A DNA stretch of 64,000 bases from Methanobrevibacter_A acididurans (GCF_046197875.1 NZ_CP166991.1:1054001-1118000), one strand, 5' to 3'; shown: positions 26,330 through 36,709, numbered from the stretch's first letter. Notes: a model not told the origin generated them from the letters alone. A program made the numbers and translations.

Positions 26330-26809
26330 TTATAAAAGTTTGAGTATTAATTCTCCTAAATTTTCCACACCTTCTTTTACATTTGGTGTTAAACCTAATT
26401 GTAAAGATAAATCTGCAGGTTGAACTCCAATAAATAGTATTTTATAAGTTTTCTCCAATTCTAAATAGTTTATTAAATAAGATAATGGCATATTATGACT
26501 AGATATTCCCATATTTTTAATTTCTTCTTTTTTTACTAATCTTAAAAATCCAGGTTTTTCATCCATTATTACGGCATCAATGAGTATTATGTGAGTTGGG
26601 TTTAAAGTTTTAATTTTACCTGTGAAGTTTTCTGGTGCGCTTCCAGCATTAATTAGTGTGATATTGTTTTTATTTTTTAATTTTGGAGTTAAATCATTTA
26701 TAATGTATGGTCCAAGTCCATCATCAGTTTTTAATTCATTTCCTATTCCCATTATTACTAAATTTTCATAATTTTCTAAAAATTTTTTTAATTCTTTTTC
26801 TAATAACAT
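26330..26809 (-). CDS. hycI: Hydrogenase maturation protease (HycI/HyaD family)
   Basis: The 159-residue peptidase (M52) clips the C-terminus of a NiFe hydrogenase large subunit after nickel insertion. Motifs are LVIMGIGNELKTDDGLGPYI (nickel-sensing Asp in the DDG region, about 20-34), HIILIDAVIMDEKPG, and ISSHNMPLSYLINYLE with the conserved His. It lies 25 bp downstream of a methyltransferase gene and 66 bp upstream of the ATP-grasp gene. The nearby nikR and the distant hypE fit nickel enzyme maturation. Confidence 0.9.
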   Translation of the reverse strand: MLLEKELKKFLENYENLVIMGIGNELKTDDGLGPYIINDLTPKLKNKNNITLINAGSAPENFTGKIKTLNPTHIILIDAVIMDEKPGFLRLVKKEEIKNMGISSHNMPLSYLINYLELEKTYKILFIGVQPADLSLQLGLTPNVKEGVENLGELILKLL

Positions 26810-26834
26810 GAAAAAACCTTTATATCCTTCTGTT

Positions 26835-27626
26835 TTATATTAAATTTATTTTTATTGATTCTAATCCTTTACCCATAGTATATGATAAGTTTATATTAAT
26901 TGTTTCTCCTTGATGTGCATCTAATTCTTTTGGTAAAGGTATGATTAATTCTGGATTTAACATAGGTGTTGGTCCGCAAATTAATTTTTGATTTAATAAT
27001 GTGTATGTGGTTATTTTAACTCCATTAAATATAGAATTTTTAGTAATGTAAAATGATATTGTTTTATCGAATACTGGATTTATATAATCTTTAAATCGTA
27101 TTATATCATAGATTACACTTTCACCAATTATATTATATTTTGGTTGTGATTCTAAATCTTCATACATTATTATATTATCTTCCATACATACTGGTTCTAT
27201 TTTGTTTATGATTCCATAAGGGATTATTTCTGTGTAACTTTTTATTTTATTATGGATTTGATTGAATGTTAAAACTTCTTCTTCCTCAATTAATGCTGTA
27301 TCTAACATTTCACATATTATTAAATCAGGTGTGGATTCAAATTCATGTTGTGTTGTGTCTGCATTAATGATTTGAATATTATTGAAGTTTTTTGTGTTTT
27401 CTTCTGCACATTTAATTGTTTTTGGATCTAAATCTATGGCTTGTATTTTTTCATAGTATTCACTAGCAAATATTGAGAGTATCCCACTTCCACATCCTAA
27501 ATCTAATGCTAATTTTTTATTTATATTTGGATTTTCACCTTTATTTTTAATAGCTTCATAAAATGCGGATAATCTTTCTGTATCTTTTAATAGGTTGAAA
27601 TGATAATGAGTTGTCTGTAATTTCAT
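26835..27626 (-). CDS. SAM-dependent methyltransferase, PRMT-like
   Basis: The 263 residues have the class I methyltransferase motif I LALDLGCGSGILSIFASEYY (about 39-58), the acidic residue of motif II in IQAIDLDPKTIKCAEEN, and PDLIICEMLDTALIEEE, which resembles the double-E loop of protein arginine methyltransferases. The C-terminal half is a beta-barrel-like domain. The substrate is unknown. It is encoded between nikR and the hydrogenase maturation protease on the same strand. Confidence 0.78.
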   Translation of the reverse strand: MKLQTTHYHFNLLKDTERLSAFYEAIKNKGENPNINKKLALDLGCGSGILSIFASEYYEKIQAIDLDPKTIKCAEENTKNFNNIQIINADTTQHEFESTPDLIICEMLDTALIEEEEVLTFNQIHNKIKSYTEIIPYGIINKIEPVCMEDNIIMYEDLESQPKYNIIGESVIYDIIRFKDYINPVFDKTISFYITKNSIFNGVKITTYTLLNQKLICGPTPMLNPELIIPLPKELDAHQGETININLSYTMGKGLESIKINLI

Positions 27627-27759
27627 AATGAATCTTTTTTTTAAATTTTATTTTTTACGGTTTTTTAGAAATAGTTATAAATGATTTTGAATGTATTTAT
27701 TTAAAAAAATAGATTAAATGTTTAAAAAAAAATATTTAAGAATAATGATTAATTTATGT

Positions 27760-28179
27760 TTATGTAGGATCTAAGTTTTCTCCATTAGCTGTACTTGTGA
27801 GTTTAACGTGATCTACTCCTTTAAGTCTCATCATTCTTTCTGTAAGTTCACGAATATTATTTACATCTCCGTTTACAACTATTACTTCCATACAATATTT
27901 GTTTGTCATGTGAATATGCATACTTGCATTTATTTCATCACGAAAATCGTGTTGTATTTCTGCTAAGTTTTCCATTACTCCTGTGAAGAAATGGTCATAT
28001 ATTACGGTGATAACCCCTATTCTTTGCCCTTCCATTTCGTTCATCCATTGGTAACGAACAATGTAATCTTTAAGTGCATCTCGTATCCCTTTAGAACGTG
28101 ATTGATAACCTCTATCTTTTAATACTTCATCAAAATCAGCTAGTAATTTTTTTGGTAGGGACATACTTATTCTCATCAT
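27760..28179 (-). CDS. nikR: Nickel-responsive regulator NikR
   Basis: The 139-residue repressor has an N-terminal ribbon-helix-helix (MRISMSLPKKLLADFDEVLKDRG) and a C-terminal ACT-like nickel domain. The four nickel ligands of NikR are present: His77 (EIQHDF), His88 and His90 (SMHIHM) and Cys96 (KYCMEV). It represses nickel uptake genes when nickel is plentiful. It heads a minus-strand series that includes the hydrogenase maturation protease. Repeated motifs just below its TATA box could be its own operator. Confidence 0.95.
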   Translation of the reverse strand: MMRISMSLPKKLLADFDEVLKDRGYQSRSKGIRDALKDYIVRYQWMNEMEGQRIGVITVIYDHFFTGVMENLAEIQHDFRDEINASMHIHMTNKYCMEVIVVNGDVNNIRELTERMMRLKGVDHVKLTSTANGENLDPT

Positions 28180-28247
28180 TTTTATAAAACCTTCTGTTTT
28201 TTTACAAATTTTTATATTTAACCCAAATTATTTTAGTGTTTAAGATT

Positions 28248-28297
28248 AACTAAGTATTAATCGTTAATAAATAAGTAGTAATTAATCTTATATAAAT
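28248..28297 (-). promoter_or_regulatory. Candidate nikR promoter and operator
   Basis: The minus strand has a TATA-like AAATTTATATAAG at about 28287-28298. Immediately downstream are two related 15-mers: plus-strand AAGTAGTAATTAATC (28273-28287) and AACTAAGTATTAATC (28248-28262), 25 bp apart. NikR proteins bind paired half-sites, so autoregulation is plausible. Confidence 0.3.
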
Positions 28298-28359
28298 TTT
28301 ATTAAATGAATATTTGTCAATTAAAAAAACATTAAATAGATTAATTAAATTGTTTTGAA

Positions 28360-28830
28360 TTAATTAATAAGTTTATAGTATCTACCGTCTCTTTTTTTAA
28401 CCTTTTTAATAATACCTTTAATTTCTAAAGATAATATTATATGATACATTCGAAAATTAGTAATTTTTTCAGGACCATAGAGTAAATAACCTTCCAAAAT
28501 ATATTTAGATACCAAATTATCTTCATCAACTACTTCACGAATAATTTTTACAACATTAGCTTCTTTAATATCTAATTTAATATTCATGACATCTTCTTTT
28601 GTTTCGAGAGTTTGAATTTCAGTACCCTCATTTATTAATTTAATTTTTTTTTGTTCATAAGTTATTAAATCTTTTTTTGCAAGGGACTTAAGAACATCAT
28701 GAAGATTATGTTCATGAACATTTAAATCTGTTTGAAGAACTTTTAAAGGTATACCTTCATCATATTCTGGATTAAATGTTTGTATACGACTTAATACCGT
28801 ATTTTCTTTTTTTGTTATATATATTACCAT
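28360..28830 (-). CDS. Winged-helix DNA-binding protein, unknown target
   Basis: The 156 residues contain a helix-turn-helix in the first half (TVLSRIQTFNPEYDEGIPLKVLQTDLNVHEHNLHDVLKSLAKKDLITYE) and a second winged-helix-like part at the end (TNFRMYHIILSLEIKGIIKKVKKRDGRYYKL). It probably binds DNA as a transcription regulator. It is transcribed divergently from the DUF2115 gene with 83 bp between them. Confidence 0.6.
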   Translation of the reverse strand: MVIYITKKENTVLSRIQTFNPEYDEGIPLKVLQTDLNVHEHNLHDVLKSLAKKDLITYEQKKIKLINEGTEIQTLETKEDVMNIKLDIKEANVVKIIREVVDEDNLVSKYILEGYLLYGPEKITNFRMYHIILSLEIKGIIKKVKKRDGRYYKLIN

Positions 28831-28913
28831 TATAATTCTTTATCCTAAAACTTAATTATATTATATATTATATTATTATTATAAAAAAAGTTTTTTTAAT
28901 TTGTAGTTTAGAA

Positions 28914-29459
28914 GTGATTATTATTAATATCTTTAATGAACTTACTAAGATAAGTAAAGAACCTGAAATTAAGATTAATAATTTAAGGGATATTTTAAAA
29001 AAGTATGCTAAAACAGTTAGTGTTTTTGATGAAATGAATGCTACATGTATTATACGAGAAGATTGTAAGTATATGCAAAAGAATATTCAAAAAGAATACT
29101 TAGAAGTTTATATTAAATATTTTTTTAAAAGAATCAAAGAAATTTTAAATGATAATATAAATTATAAAGGGAATATTGATATTATTAAGTTTCAAAATTC
29201 TTTAAATTTACTCAGAGATCAGTTTATTCAATATAAAGACAGTAGTAATAATAGCAAATATTCTTTAATTTTAACTTTAATTAGTTTTTATGCTACATTC
29301 ATTAAAAATGAACCAATACATCCAGTAGGTACACCTTTTCCTGGAAATTTAAAACTAGAAAAAAAAGGTGAAGAATATTATTGTCCAGTAAAAGAAAAAC
29401 AATCCAAAAATCCTAATGCTGTTTGTAATTTATGTATTTCTAAACAAAAAGAAATATAA
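28914..29459 (+). CDS. DUF2115 (UPF0305) methanogen protein
   Basis: The 181 residues start at GTG. The N-terminal helical part is variable, with EDCKYMQKN in the middle. The family signature is at the end: FIKNEPIHPVGTPFPGNLKLE, then YYCPVKEKQSKNPNAVCNLC, whose three Cys could bind a metal or cluster. UPF0305 proteins are found in methanogens and have no established function. It is convergent with the glutamate synthase operon. Confidence 0.85.
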   Translation: MIIINIFNELTKISKEPEIKINNLRDILKKYAKTVSVFDEMNATCIIREDCKYMQKNIQKEYLEVYIKYFFKRIKEILNDNINYKGNIDIIKFQNSLNLLRDQFIQYKDSSNNSKYSLILTLISFYATFIKNEPIHPVGTPFPGNLKLEKKGEEYYCPVKEKQSKNPNAVCNLCISKQKEI

Positions 29460-29479
29460 AAAGAATAAATTAAATTTTT

Positions 29480-30982
29480 TTATATTTTAGAAGATAATCC
29501 CATTTCCCCTGCCATTGGAACACCAGTTAATACAGATGCTTCAAAAGTTAAAGATTTAAGATTTTCTTTTTCTAATTTAGATAAATGAGAATTTCCTGCT
29601 TGTTGAGCAAGCATTGTTGCTTCATCAGTCATTGCTTTAATATAATTAGCAACATGTTTTGCACCTTCTCGATAATTTAAACGGTGTCTTAATTCAAGAT
29701 TTTGTGTTGCAATTCCTTTTCTACATGTTCCATCATAACATTCTTGACATACTCTACAACCTAATGCAACAAGTGCCCCTGTTGCTACATATGTTGCATC
29801 TGCTCCTAGAGCTAATGCTTTAAGAACATCTACACCAGTTCTTATTCCACCAGATACTATTAAACTTACTTCATCACGTAAATTTATGTCTTTTAAAGCA
29901 GCATCTGCTTCAACAATAGCTGAAAGTGTTGGAACTCCTGCTTGTTCCATGATTACATCAGGACCTGCACCGGTTCCTCCTTGCATTCCATCTACAACAA
30001 TTGCATCTGCTCCACCTTTTGCTGCAATTTTAACATCACTTGCCACACGTCCTGCTGCAAATTTAACCATAATAGGTACTTGCCAATCTGTAATTTCTCT
30101 TAATTGACTTATTTTCATACTTAAATCTTCAGGTCCTACTATATCCATGTGTCTTGCTGGTGATAATGCATCTGCTCCTTCTGGTATTTTACGGATTTTA
30201 CTTACATCTGCAGTAACTTTTTCTCCAAGTAAGTGTCCACCCATACCACTTTTTGCTCCTTGACCTATTTTAATTTCGATTGCATCAGCATTATTTAAAT
30301 ATTCAGCAGATACACCAAATCTTCCAGAAGCATATTGTGCTACTAAATTATGAGATAATGCTCTTTCTTCAGGAAGCATTCCTCCTTCACCAGTGTTAGC
30401 AACTGTTCCTGCAAGTGTTGAACCAAGTGCTAATGCCATTTTAGCTTCTTTACTTAATGCTCCAAAACTCATTGCACCAATCATGATTGGAGTGTCAATG
30501 TGTAATGGGTTTTCCGCATAACGATCACCTATTATTACATCTGTTCCACAAGGTTCTCGATAATTATCTAATGGAGGTCTACTTACTTGTGCTGGTGTTA
30601 TGACCAAATCATCAAATGTTGGAAGTGTTCTAGTTGCACCTGTACTTCTAATTTTATATGACGCTGCTGTTGTTTTTCTTTCTATTTCTAAAATATCAGG
30701 ATATTTCCATCCTAATCTTTGGTCTTCTGGCATTGCTAAGACTTTTATTGCTCCGTGAGGACACATTTCACTACATATTCTGCACCCTACACATTGTGCT
30801 TGATGTAATGGTTGTGGTTCTCCTCGAACTATTTCGTATACTCCATGTGGACAGTTGTTCACACAACTAAAACATTTACCACAGATATCTTCATCTCGAT
30901 CGTCACATAGATACCAGCAACATCCTGGTCTTTCAAAATCTCTTTTACATATTAGTGGGTCTCTTATTACATTAAATGGCAT
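29480..30982 (-). CDS. Archaeal glutamate synthase, FMN/ferredoxin domain protein (GltB central part)
   Basis: The 500-residue protein carries two 4Fe-4S motifs near the N-terminus (CGKCFSCVNNCP and CVGCRICSEMCP, about 34-72) and an FMN-binding glutamate synthase barrel: PIMIGAMSFGALSKEAKMAL, GEGGMLPEE, KIGQGAKSGMGGHL, GGADAIVVDGMQGGTGAGP and SGGIRTGVDVLKALALGAD. An extra Cys cluster follows at CRVCQECYDGTCRKG. It forms glutamate from 2-oxoglutarate using ammonia delivered by the amidotransferase subunit. It is the last gene of pdxT and the three glutamate synthase genes. Confidence 0.93.
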   Translation of the reverse strand: MPFNVIRDPLICKRDFERPGCCWYLCDDRDEDICGKCFSCVNNCPHGVYEIVRGEPQPLHQAQCVGCRICSEMCPHGAIKVLAMPEDQRLGWKYPDILEIERKTTAASYKIRSTGATRTLPTFDDLVITPAQVSRPPLDNYREPCGTDVIIGDRYAENPLHIDTPIMIGAMSFGALSKEAKMALALGSTLAGTVANTGEGGMLPEERALSHNLVAQYASGRFGVSAEYLNNADAIEIKIGQGAKSGMGGHLLGEKVTADVSKIRKIPEGADALSPARHMDIVGPEDLSMKISQLREITDWQVPIMVKFAAGRVASDVKIAAKGGADAIVVDGMQGGTGAGPDVIMEQAGVPTLSAIVEADAALKDINLRDEVSLIVSGGIRTGVDVLKALALGADATYVATGALVALGCRVCQECYDGTCRKGIATQNLELRHRLNYREGAKHVANYIKAMTDEATMLAQQAGNSHLSKLEKENLKSLTFEASVLTGVPMAGEMGLSSKI

Positions 30983-30997
30983 TTTATTTTTCCCTCC

Positions 30998-31690
30998 TTA
31001 ATCTTTTTTATGGAAAAATGGTCTTTTACTTTGAGGTATGATTTTTTTAAAATTTTTATAATCTTCATTAGATATCTTAAAATCATATTTATTAAGAATT
31101 GTTTTTAATTCTTTTATATCTTCTTCATTAGCTTTCAATTGGAATGCATTTTTTCCAAGACTTTCTATTTTTCCTAGTACGTATATTTCCCCATTTACAA
31201 TGGATTCTGCTAAGTCTTCACCTACATCTCCGAGGATTATGATTTTTCCCCCCATCATGAAAATTCCTGTCATAAATCCAGAGTTGCCTCCTATTATGAT
31301 GGTTCCATTTTTCATGATTTCTCCAGTACGGGCCCCAACACCTTTTTTAACTACTACTGTTCCACCATAAATTCCTTGACCTGCTCCATCTCCTGCAGAA
31401 CCTTCAACTATGATTTCTCCTTCAGTCATGTTGTCACCTACAAACCAGCCTGCATTTCCTTTGATTAATATTTGTAATTTATCAACCATACTTCCAGCAA
31501 AGTATCCTGCAGATCCATCTATAATTACTTGAGATTCCCCAATTACTCCATTTACAAGATAATGCATTGCATTTGGGTTTTCTAAAATAATTTTTTCTAC
31601 TTTTTCATGATCTATTGCATATCTGATTTTTGTGTTGGTTTGTCGTGGTGTAAGTTTGGATACGTCTATTGTGATTGTTTTTTCACTCAT
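30998..31690 (-). CDS. Glutamate synthase GXGXG-domain protein (GltB C-terminal part)
   Basis: The 230 residues form the right-handed beta-helix found at the C-terminus of bacterial GltB, with repeated glycine-rich turns such as GSAGYFAGSMVDKL, GNAGWFVGDNMTEG, GSAGDGAGQGIYGG and GNSGFMTGIFMMGG. Here it is a separate subunit, as in many archaea. It lies 15 bp from the FMN subunit gene and 15 bp from the amidotransferase subunit gene. Confidence 0.92.
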   Translation of the reverse strand: MSEKTITIDVSKLTPRQTNTKIRYAIDHEKVEKIILENPNAMHYLVNGVIGESQVIIDGSAGYFAGSMVDKLQILIKGNAGWFVGDNMTEGEIIVEGSAGDGAGQGIYGGTVVVKKGVGARTGEIMKNGTIIIGGNSGFMTGIFMMGGKIIILGDVGEDLAESIVNGEIYVLGKIESLGKNAFQLKANEEDIKELKTILNKYDFKISNEDYKNFKKIIPQSKRPFFHKKD

Positions 31691-31705
31691 ATTTATTTCC
31701 GCCTT

Positions 31706-32620
31706 TTAAATTTCGTATACTCTTACTTCTCCAGGAGAGATTTGTTCTACATTATGGGTGTCAATTACTTGTCGGAGGCTTACTTCTTCTGATGCTATTG
31801 CGAATTTTTCATCGTTTTCAGCAATTACTCCTGGTCTTAATCCTAGTTTATCTTTTGCTATTCCAATTCCGTTAGGTGTTCCTATTATGAAACTGAATGG
31901 ACCATCCATATCTTCAACTGCTCCTTCTAATGCTTCTTCTAAGGTGTAGTTTGAGATTAGTTTATCTGCAATGTAGTGTACTAAACATTCAGTATCGTTG
32001 AATGTTTCAAATATGTGACCTTTTCGTTCTAGAGGGTCTCTTATATTCCAATAATTTGTTATTTGTCCATTATGTACTACTGTTACGTCTTCTGAGATAT
32101 AAGTTTGGAATGGGTGTGCATGGAATCTGTCTATTGCACTTTCTGTTGAGAATCTTGTGTGTCCTATTGCATGTGTTCCTTTTACACTTCTTGTATCATA
32201 TCTGTTTGCAATTTCTAGAACTGATCCTACATCTTTTATCATTTCAAATGAATGTGAACCATTTAAAACTATTACATCATCTATTTGATCAACTTTAGTG
32301 ATTAAGGGTTTTAGTTGTTTGAAATTATCCAAATTGACATGACATCTATATATTATGGTATCGTCAACTGATGGGATTTTTTCTTCTTGTGCGATTGATG
32401 AGTTGTTTTGTATTATGTTTTTTACATCAGATATTTGATTATCATCATCAATTTGTATGTTTAAAATGTATTCTCCATCTGGTAATCCTAATCCTCCGTA
32501 TAATGCAAATCCTGCAGAGTCTGGTCCTCTGTGTTGGAGTGCATTTAGCATGTTTGTCATGTCGTTTCCAATGTTGTGCATTTTTTTATCTTTGTATACT
32601 ATTCCTGCTATTCCACACAT
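31706..32620 (-). CDS. Glutamate synthase amidotransferase-domain protein (GltB N-terminal part)
   Basis: This 304-residue class II glutamine amidotransferase has the N-terminal nucleophile Cys2 (MCGIAGIVYKD), LNALQHRGPDSAGFALYGG, IGHTRFSTESAIDRFHAHPF and VVHNGQITNYWNIRD. It releases ammonia from glutamine for the FMN subunit. Its start codon lies inside the 3' end of pdxT (13-bp overlap), where AAAGGAGG is both pdxT coding sequence and this gene's ribosome site. Confidence 0.93.
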   Translation of the reverse strand: MCGIAGIVYKDKKMHNIGNDMTNMLNALQHRGPDSAGFALYGGLGLPDGEYILNIQIDDDNQISDVKNIIQNNSSIAQEEKIPSVDDTIIYRCHVNLDNFKQLKPLITKVDQIDDVIVLNGSHSFEMIKDVGSVLEIANRYDTRSVKGTHAIGHTRFSTESAIDRFHAHPFQTYISEDVTVVHNGQITNYWNIRDPLERKGHIFETFNDTECLVHYIADKLISNYTLEEALEGAVEDMDGPFSFIIGTPNGIGIAKDKLGLRPGVIAENDEKFAIASEEVSLRQVIDTHNVEQISPGEVRVYEI

Positions 32621-33195
32621 TTTTTAACCTCCTTTATGAAGTATTCATGTAATCTTGTATCATTAGTTAATTCTGGATGAAAACTCATTGCTAGATTAGG
32701 GCCTTGTTGTATTGCTACGATTGTGTTATTTACTTCACATAAGACTTTGATGTCTTTTTTGGTTTTATCATAGTTTTTTAGTGTTGGTGCTCTTATAAAT
32801 ACTCCAGGGTATTTATATCCTAAAATATTGAGTTCTGTTTCAAAAGAATCTTTTTGTCTTCCAAAACTGTTTCTTACAACTTCTATGTCCATTATTCCTA
32901 GTATGGGTTGTTCGTAATTTGTTTTTTTTGCAAGTAATACCATTCCGGCACATGTTCCGAATATTGGTATTTTTTTGTCTTTTATTATTTTATCAAGGTC
33001 TCGTTCGAATAAGATTTTCCCTATTACTGTTGACTCTCCTCCAGATATGATGAGTCCATCACATTTTTTTAGGTCGTCGGCATATCGTACATTTTTGGTT
33101 TGGGCTATTATACCCATTTTTTCTATTGCTTTTTCGGTTATATCTTTATGTTCTGATACTGCGCCTTGTAAGTTGAGAATTCCTATTGTTAACAT
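32608..33195 (-). CDS. pdxT: PdxT, glutaminase subunit of pyridoxal 5'-phosphate synthase
   Basis: This 195-residue class I amidotransferase feeds ammonia to PdxS for vitamin B6 synthesis. Motifs are IGILNLQGAVSEH, ISGGESTVIGK (about 51-60), nucleophile Cys82 in FGTCAGM, and His173/Glu175 in SFHPELT. Length is normal. pdxS is not in this window. It leads the glutamate synthase genes and overlaps the first by 13 bp, so the four genes look like one glutamine-dependent operon. AGTGAT precedes the ATG. Confidence 0.93.
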   Translation of the reverse strand: MLTIGILNLQGAVSEHKDITEKAIEKMGIIAQTKNVRYADDLKKCDGLIISGGESTVIGKILFERDLDKIIKDKKIPIFGTCAGMVLLAKKTNYEQPILGIMDIEVVRNSFGRQKDSFETELNILGYKYPGVFIRAPTLKNYDKTKKDIKVLCEVNNTIVAIQQGPNLAMSFHPELTNDTRLHEYFIKEVKKCVE

Positions 33196-33510
33196 GAAAA
33201 ATCACTGAATTTTATATAAAGTTTATATTTTTTTATCATATTTTTTTTTAAAAATAGATTAATATTATATTATGTTCTTTTTGTTTATTTATTTTATTGT
33301 TTTATAAGTGATTTTTATGTTTTTTGAGTCTATATTTTTTTGGAGATGAATATTTTTCATCCTTATGGTTTCTTTATATTTATTTATATATAAAGTTGGT
33401 GGAATATCCCTTCCGGTTGAATTTTGTTTATATGAAATTATTTTAAAAAATTGTGTAAAAAAAAGTGAAAAATAGGAATAATTAAATGTTAGTTATGTAA
33501 AAAAATTTTT
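33196..33510 (-). promoter_or_regulatory. 315-bp leader and promoter region upstream of pdxT
   Basis: Two TATA-like stretches face pdxT: CTTTATATATAAATAA (about 33380-33395) and CTTTATATAAAA (about 33214-33225). The farther one is preceded by an unusually GC-containing patch at 33396-33420 with GGAA and TTCC half-sites. A small inverted repeat, GATGAA and TTCATC, lies near 33345-33361. No gene was seen. Confidence 0.4.
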
Positions 33511-33990
33511 TTATTCTTCTTTTTTAGGATTTTTAATTGCATCAATTGCGTATCTAGCACCTACAACTACAAAATTTTTTTCATCATTTAATAATTTTTC
33601 TATAGATCCTACTGCTCTAGAATCACCTATAGCTCCTAATGCCCAAACTGCTGCTCCTCGAACTTTCCAATCTGGACTTTTTAAAGTTTCCATTAATGGA
33701 TCTACTGCTGCTTCACCCATATGGGATAATGCAGTTGATGCTTCTCTTCTAACTAATTTATTTCCATCAGATAATGTATTTATTAGTGGTTCTATTGCTT
33801 TAGTATCTTTAATAAGTCCTAATGCTTGAGCTGCACCTTTTCTTATTTCTTTATCTGAACTTTTTAATGCATTTATAAGTGGGTCTACGGATTCTTTTGC
33901 ATTGAACTCTAATAATCCCATTGCTTCTTCTTTTACAAATTCATCGGTTGATTTTAAATCTTGTATTAATTCTTCTATTGTTTTTTCCAT
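33511..33990 (-). CDS. HEAT-repeat protein (PBS-lyase type repeats)
   Basis: The 159 residues are almost entirely HEAT-like repeats of about 31 residues, for example VDPLINALKSSDKEIRKGAAQALGLIKD, IEPLINTLSDGNKLVRREASTALSHMGE and VDPLMETLKSPDWKVRGAAVWALGAIGD. Such alpha solenoids bind other proteins; no enzymatic motif is visible. It stands alone, divergent from the dehydrogenase gene at 34173. Confidence 0.88.
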   Translation of the reverse strand: MEKTIEELIQDLKSTDEFVKEEAMGLLEFNAKESVDPLINALKSSDKEIRKGAAQALGLIKDTKAIEPLINTLSDGNKLVRREASTALSHMGEAAVDPLMETLKSPDWKVRGAAVWALGAIGDSRAVGSIEKLLNDEKNFVVVGARYAIDAIKNPKKEE

Positions 33991-34172
33991 TGAAAATCAC
34001 CTTATTTATTTTTTTTATTATTATAATATAATTTATAACTATTTCTTAAATATATGTAAAGGATTATTTAAACCTTTCGATATTTGACGAACAATGTATT
34101 TTTTCTATACAACAAAATACTTTAAAGTACAAAAATATAAAAATAATAGATAAAAACAATTTGGATAATAAA

Positions 34173-35171
<999 letters not shown>

Positions 35172-35192
35172 AAAAAGAGAGAATAGATAATT

Positions 35193-36695
35193 ATGCTTAA
35201 TATAACAACATTTTTAGATGCTAATGCAAAAAGACTAAAAAAAGATGTATTTTACTGTCCCGAAAAAGGAACTAAATATAATTCTAGAGAAATACTTGGA
35301 ATAGTATCAGAACTTGGAAGAGAATTAAAAAAATTAGGAATAGGTAAAGGAGATCGTGTATTAATCTATTTAAAAAGTTCACCTGAATACTTATTCAGTA
35401 TGTTTGCTTTATGGAGAATAGGTGCAATAGCCGTACCAACAAATAGAGTTTATAAAGAAAATGAAATAAAATACATGAGCCAAAACTCAGAAGCAAGATT
35501 AATGATAACTGACTTAAAAGGTGAAGAAATAGGAGAAAAGATTGGAATAAAAACTTACACACCAGAAAATATAGAAAATTATCGTGAAGCCGAAGTTTTA
35601 CCCTCAGAAACTACTGATTGGGACGATTTATGTCAACTACAATATACTTCAGGTACAACTGGAAAACCCAAAGGAAGTATGTTAACACATGGAAACTGGT
35701 TTACAAGTATACACAATGAATGTGATGTATTAGAATTAAGACAAAATGATGTATTTCTTGGAATTTATCCAATGGCTCATGTAGGTATAAGTTGGGGAAT
35801 AAGTGCCTTACGTGCAGGTGCTTTATATATTATGATGGAAAGATATGAGTTAAATAAATATTTAGAATTAATAGAAAATGAATATGTAACTGTATTAGCA
35901 GGTATGCCTCCAGTTATACATACTTTAACTAATCTTGACAGTGATTATATATCTAAACTTGATAGTGTAAGAGAAATAATTAGTGGTGGAGGACCAATAC
36001 ATAAAAAGATTTGGAAAAAATTCACAGATCAATACAGTATACCTATAATAAATGCTTATGGATTATCTGAAACTATTGTAATAGGTACAGGTACAGTAAT
36101 TCGTCCAGAAGATTATATTGAAGCAGATCGTTTTGAAAGTGTAGGACATCCAGTATGTTTTAGTGAATGTAAAATTGTAGATGAAGATGATCCTTACAGT
36201 ACTTTAGATAAATATGAACATGGTGAAATAGCTTTGCGTGGTCCTGCAGTTGCTAAAGGTTATTGGAATATGGAACGTGAAACACGTGAAAGTTTTCTCC
36301 CAGAAGGTTGGTTTTTAACTGGAGATATTGGTTATTTAGATAAAGATAATCGTTTATTCATTACTGATCGTAAAAAAGATATGATTGATATGAGTGGTTG
36401 GAAAATTTATCCAACTGAAGTTGAAGAAACATTAATTAAATATCCTGAAGTTGAGGATATTGCAGTTTTTAGTATTCCTGATTGTCATCGAGGAGAATTA
36501 CCAGTTGCAGCAGTAATTTGGAAAAATGATGAAGATAAAGAAGGTTTAATTAAATTTGCTAAGAATAATATTGCAGGTTATAAAGTTCCTCGTGAAATTT
36601 ACAGTACTAATGAACTTCCTCGTGTTAATGGTTGGAAATTATTACGTAAGGAGTTAATTAAAATGTTTGCTCCTGAAAAAATAGAAAAAAAATAA
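35193..36695 (+). CDS. AMP-forming acyl-CoA synthetase/ligase family protein
   Basis: The 500-residue adenylate-forming enzyme has P-loop-like YTSGTTGKPKGSMLTHGN (about 152-169), IINAYGLSET, GWFLTGDIGYLD, the hinge DRKKDMIDMSGWKIYPTEVEE and the C-terminal Lys region LPRVNGWKLLRKEL. It activates a carboxylic acid with ATP and probably passes it to CoA. The substrate is unknown; it could be a fatty, aryl or short-chain acid. It is transcribed with the dehydrogenase upstream and convergent with argB. Confidence 0.88.
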   Translation: MLNITTFLDANAKRLKKDVFYCPEKGTKYNSREILGIVSELGRELKKLGIGKGDRVLIYLKSSPEYLFSMFALWRIGAIAVPTNRVYKENEIKYMSQNSEARLMITDLKGEEIGEKIGIKTYTPENIENYREAEVLPSETTDWDDLCQLQYTSGTTGKPKGSMLTHGNWFTSIHNECDVLELRQNDVFLGIYPMAHVGISWGISALRAGALYIMMERYELNKYLELIENEYVTVLAGMPPVIHTLTNLDSDYISKLDSVREIISGGGPIHKKIWKKFTDQYSIPIINAYGLSETIVIGTGTVIRPEDYIEADRFESVGHPVCFSECKIVDEDDPYSTLDKYEHGEIALRGPAVAKGYWNMERETRESFLPEGWFLTGDIGYLDKDNRLFITDRKKDMIDMSGWKIYPTEVEETLIKYPEVEDIAVFSIPDCHRGELPVAAVIWKNDEDKEGLIKFAKNNIAGYKVPREIYSTNELPRVNGWKLLRKELIKMFAPEKIEKK

Positions 36696-36709
36696 AATGT
36701 TTATATAAA

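Noticed and set aside
29480..30982. Possible methylamine- or other FMN oxidoreductase
   Set aside because: The neighbouring amidotransferase and GXGXG subunits and the glutamate synthase motifs settle it as glutamate synthase.
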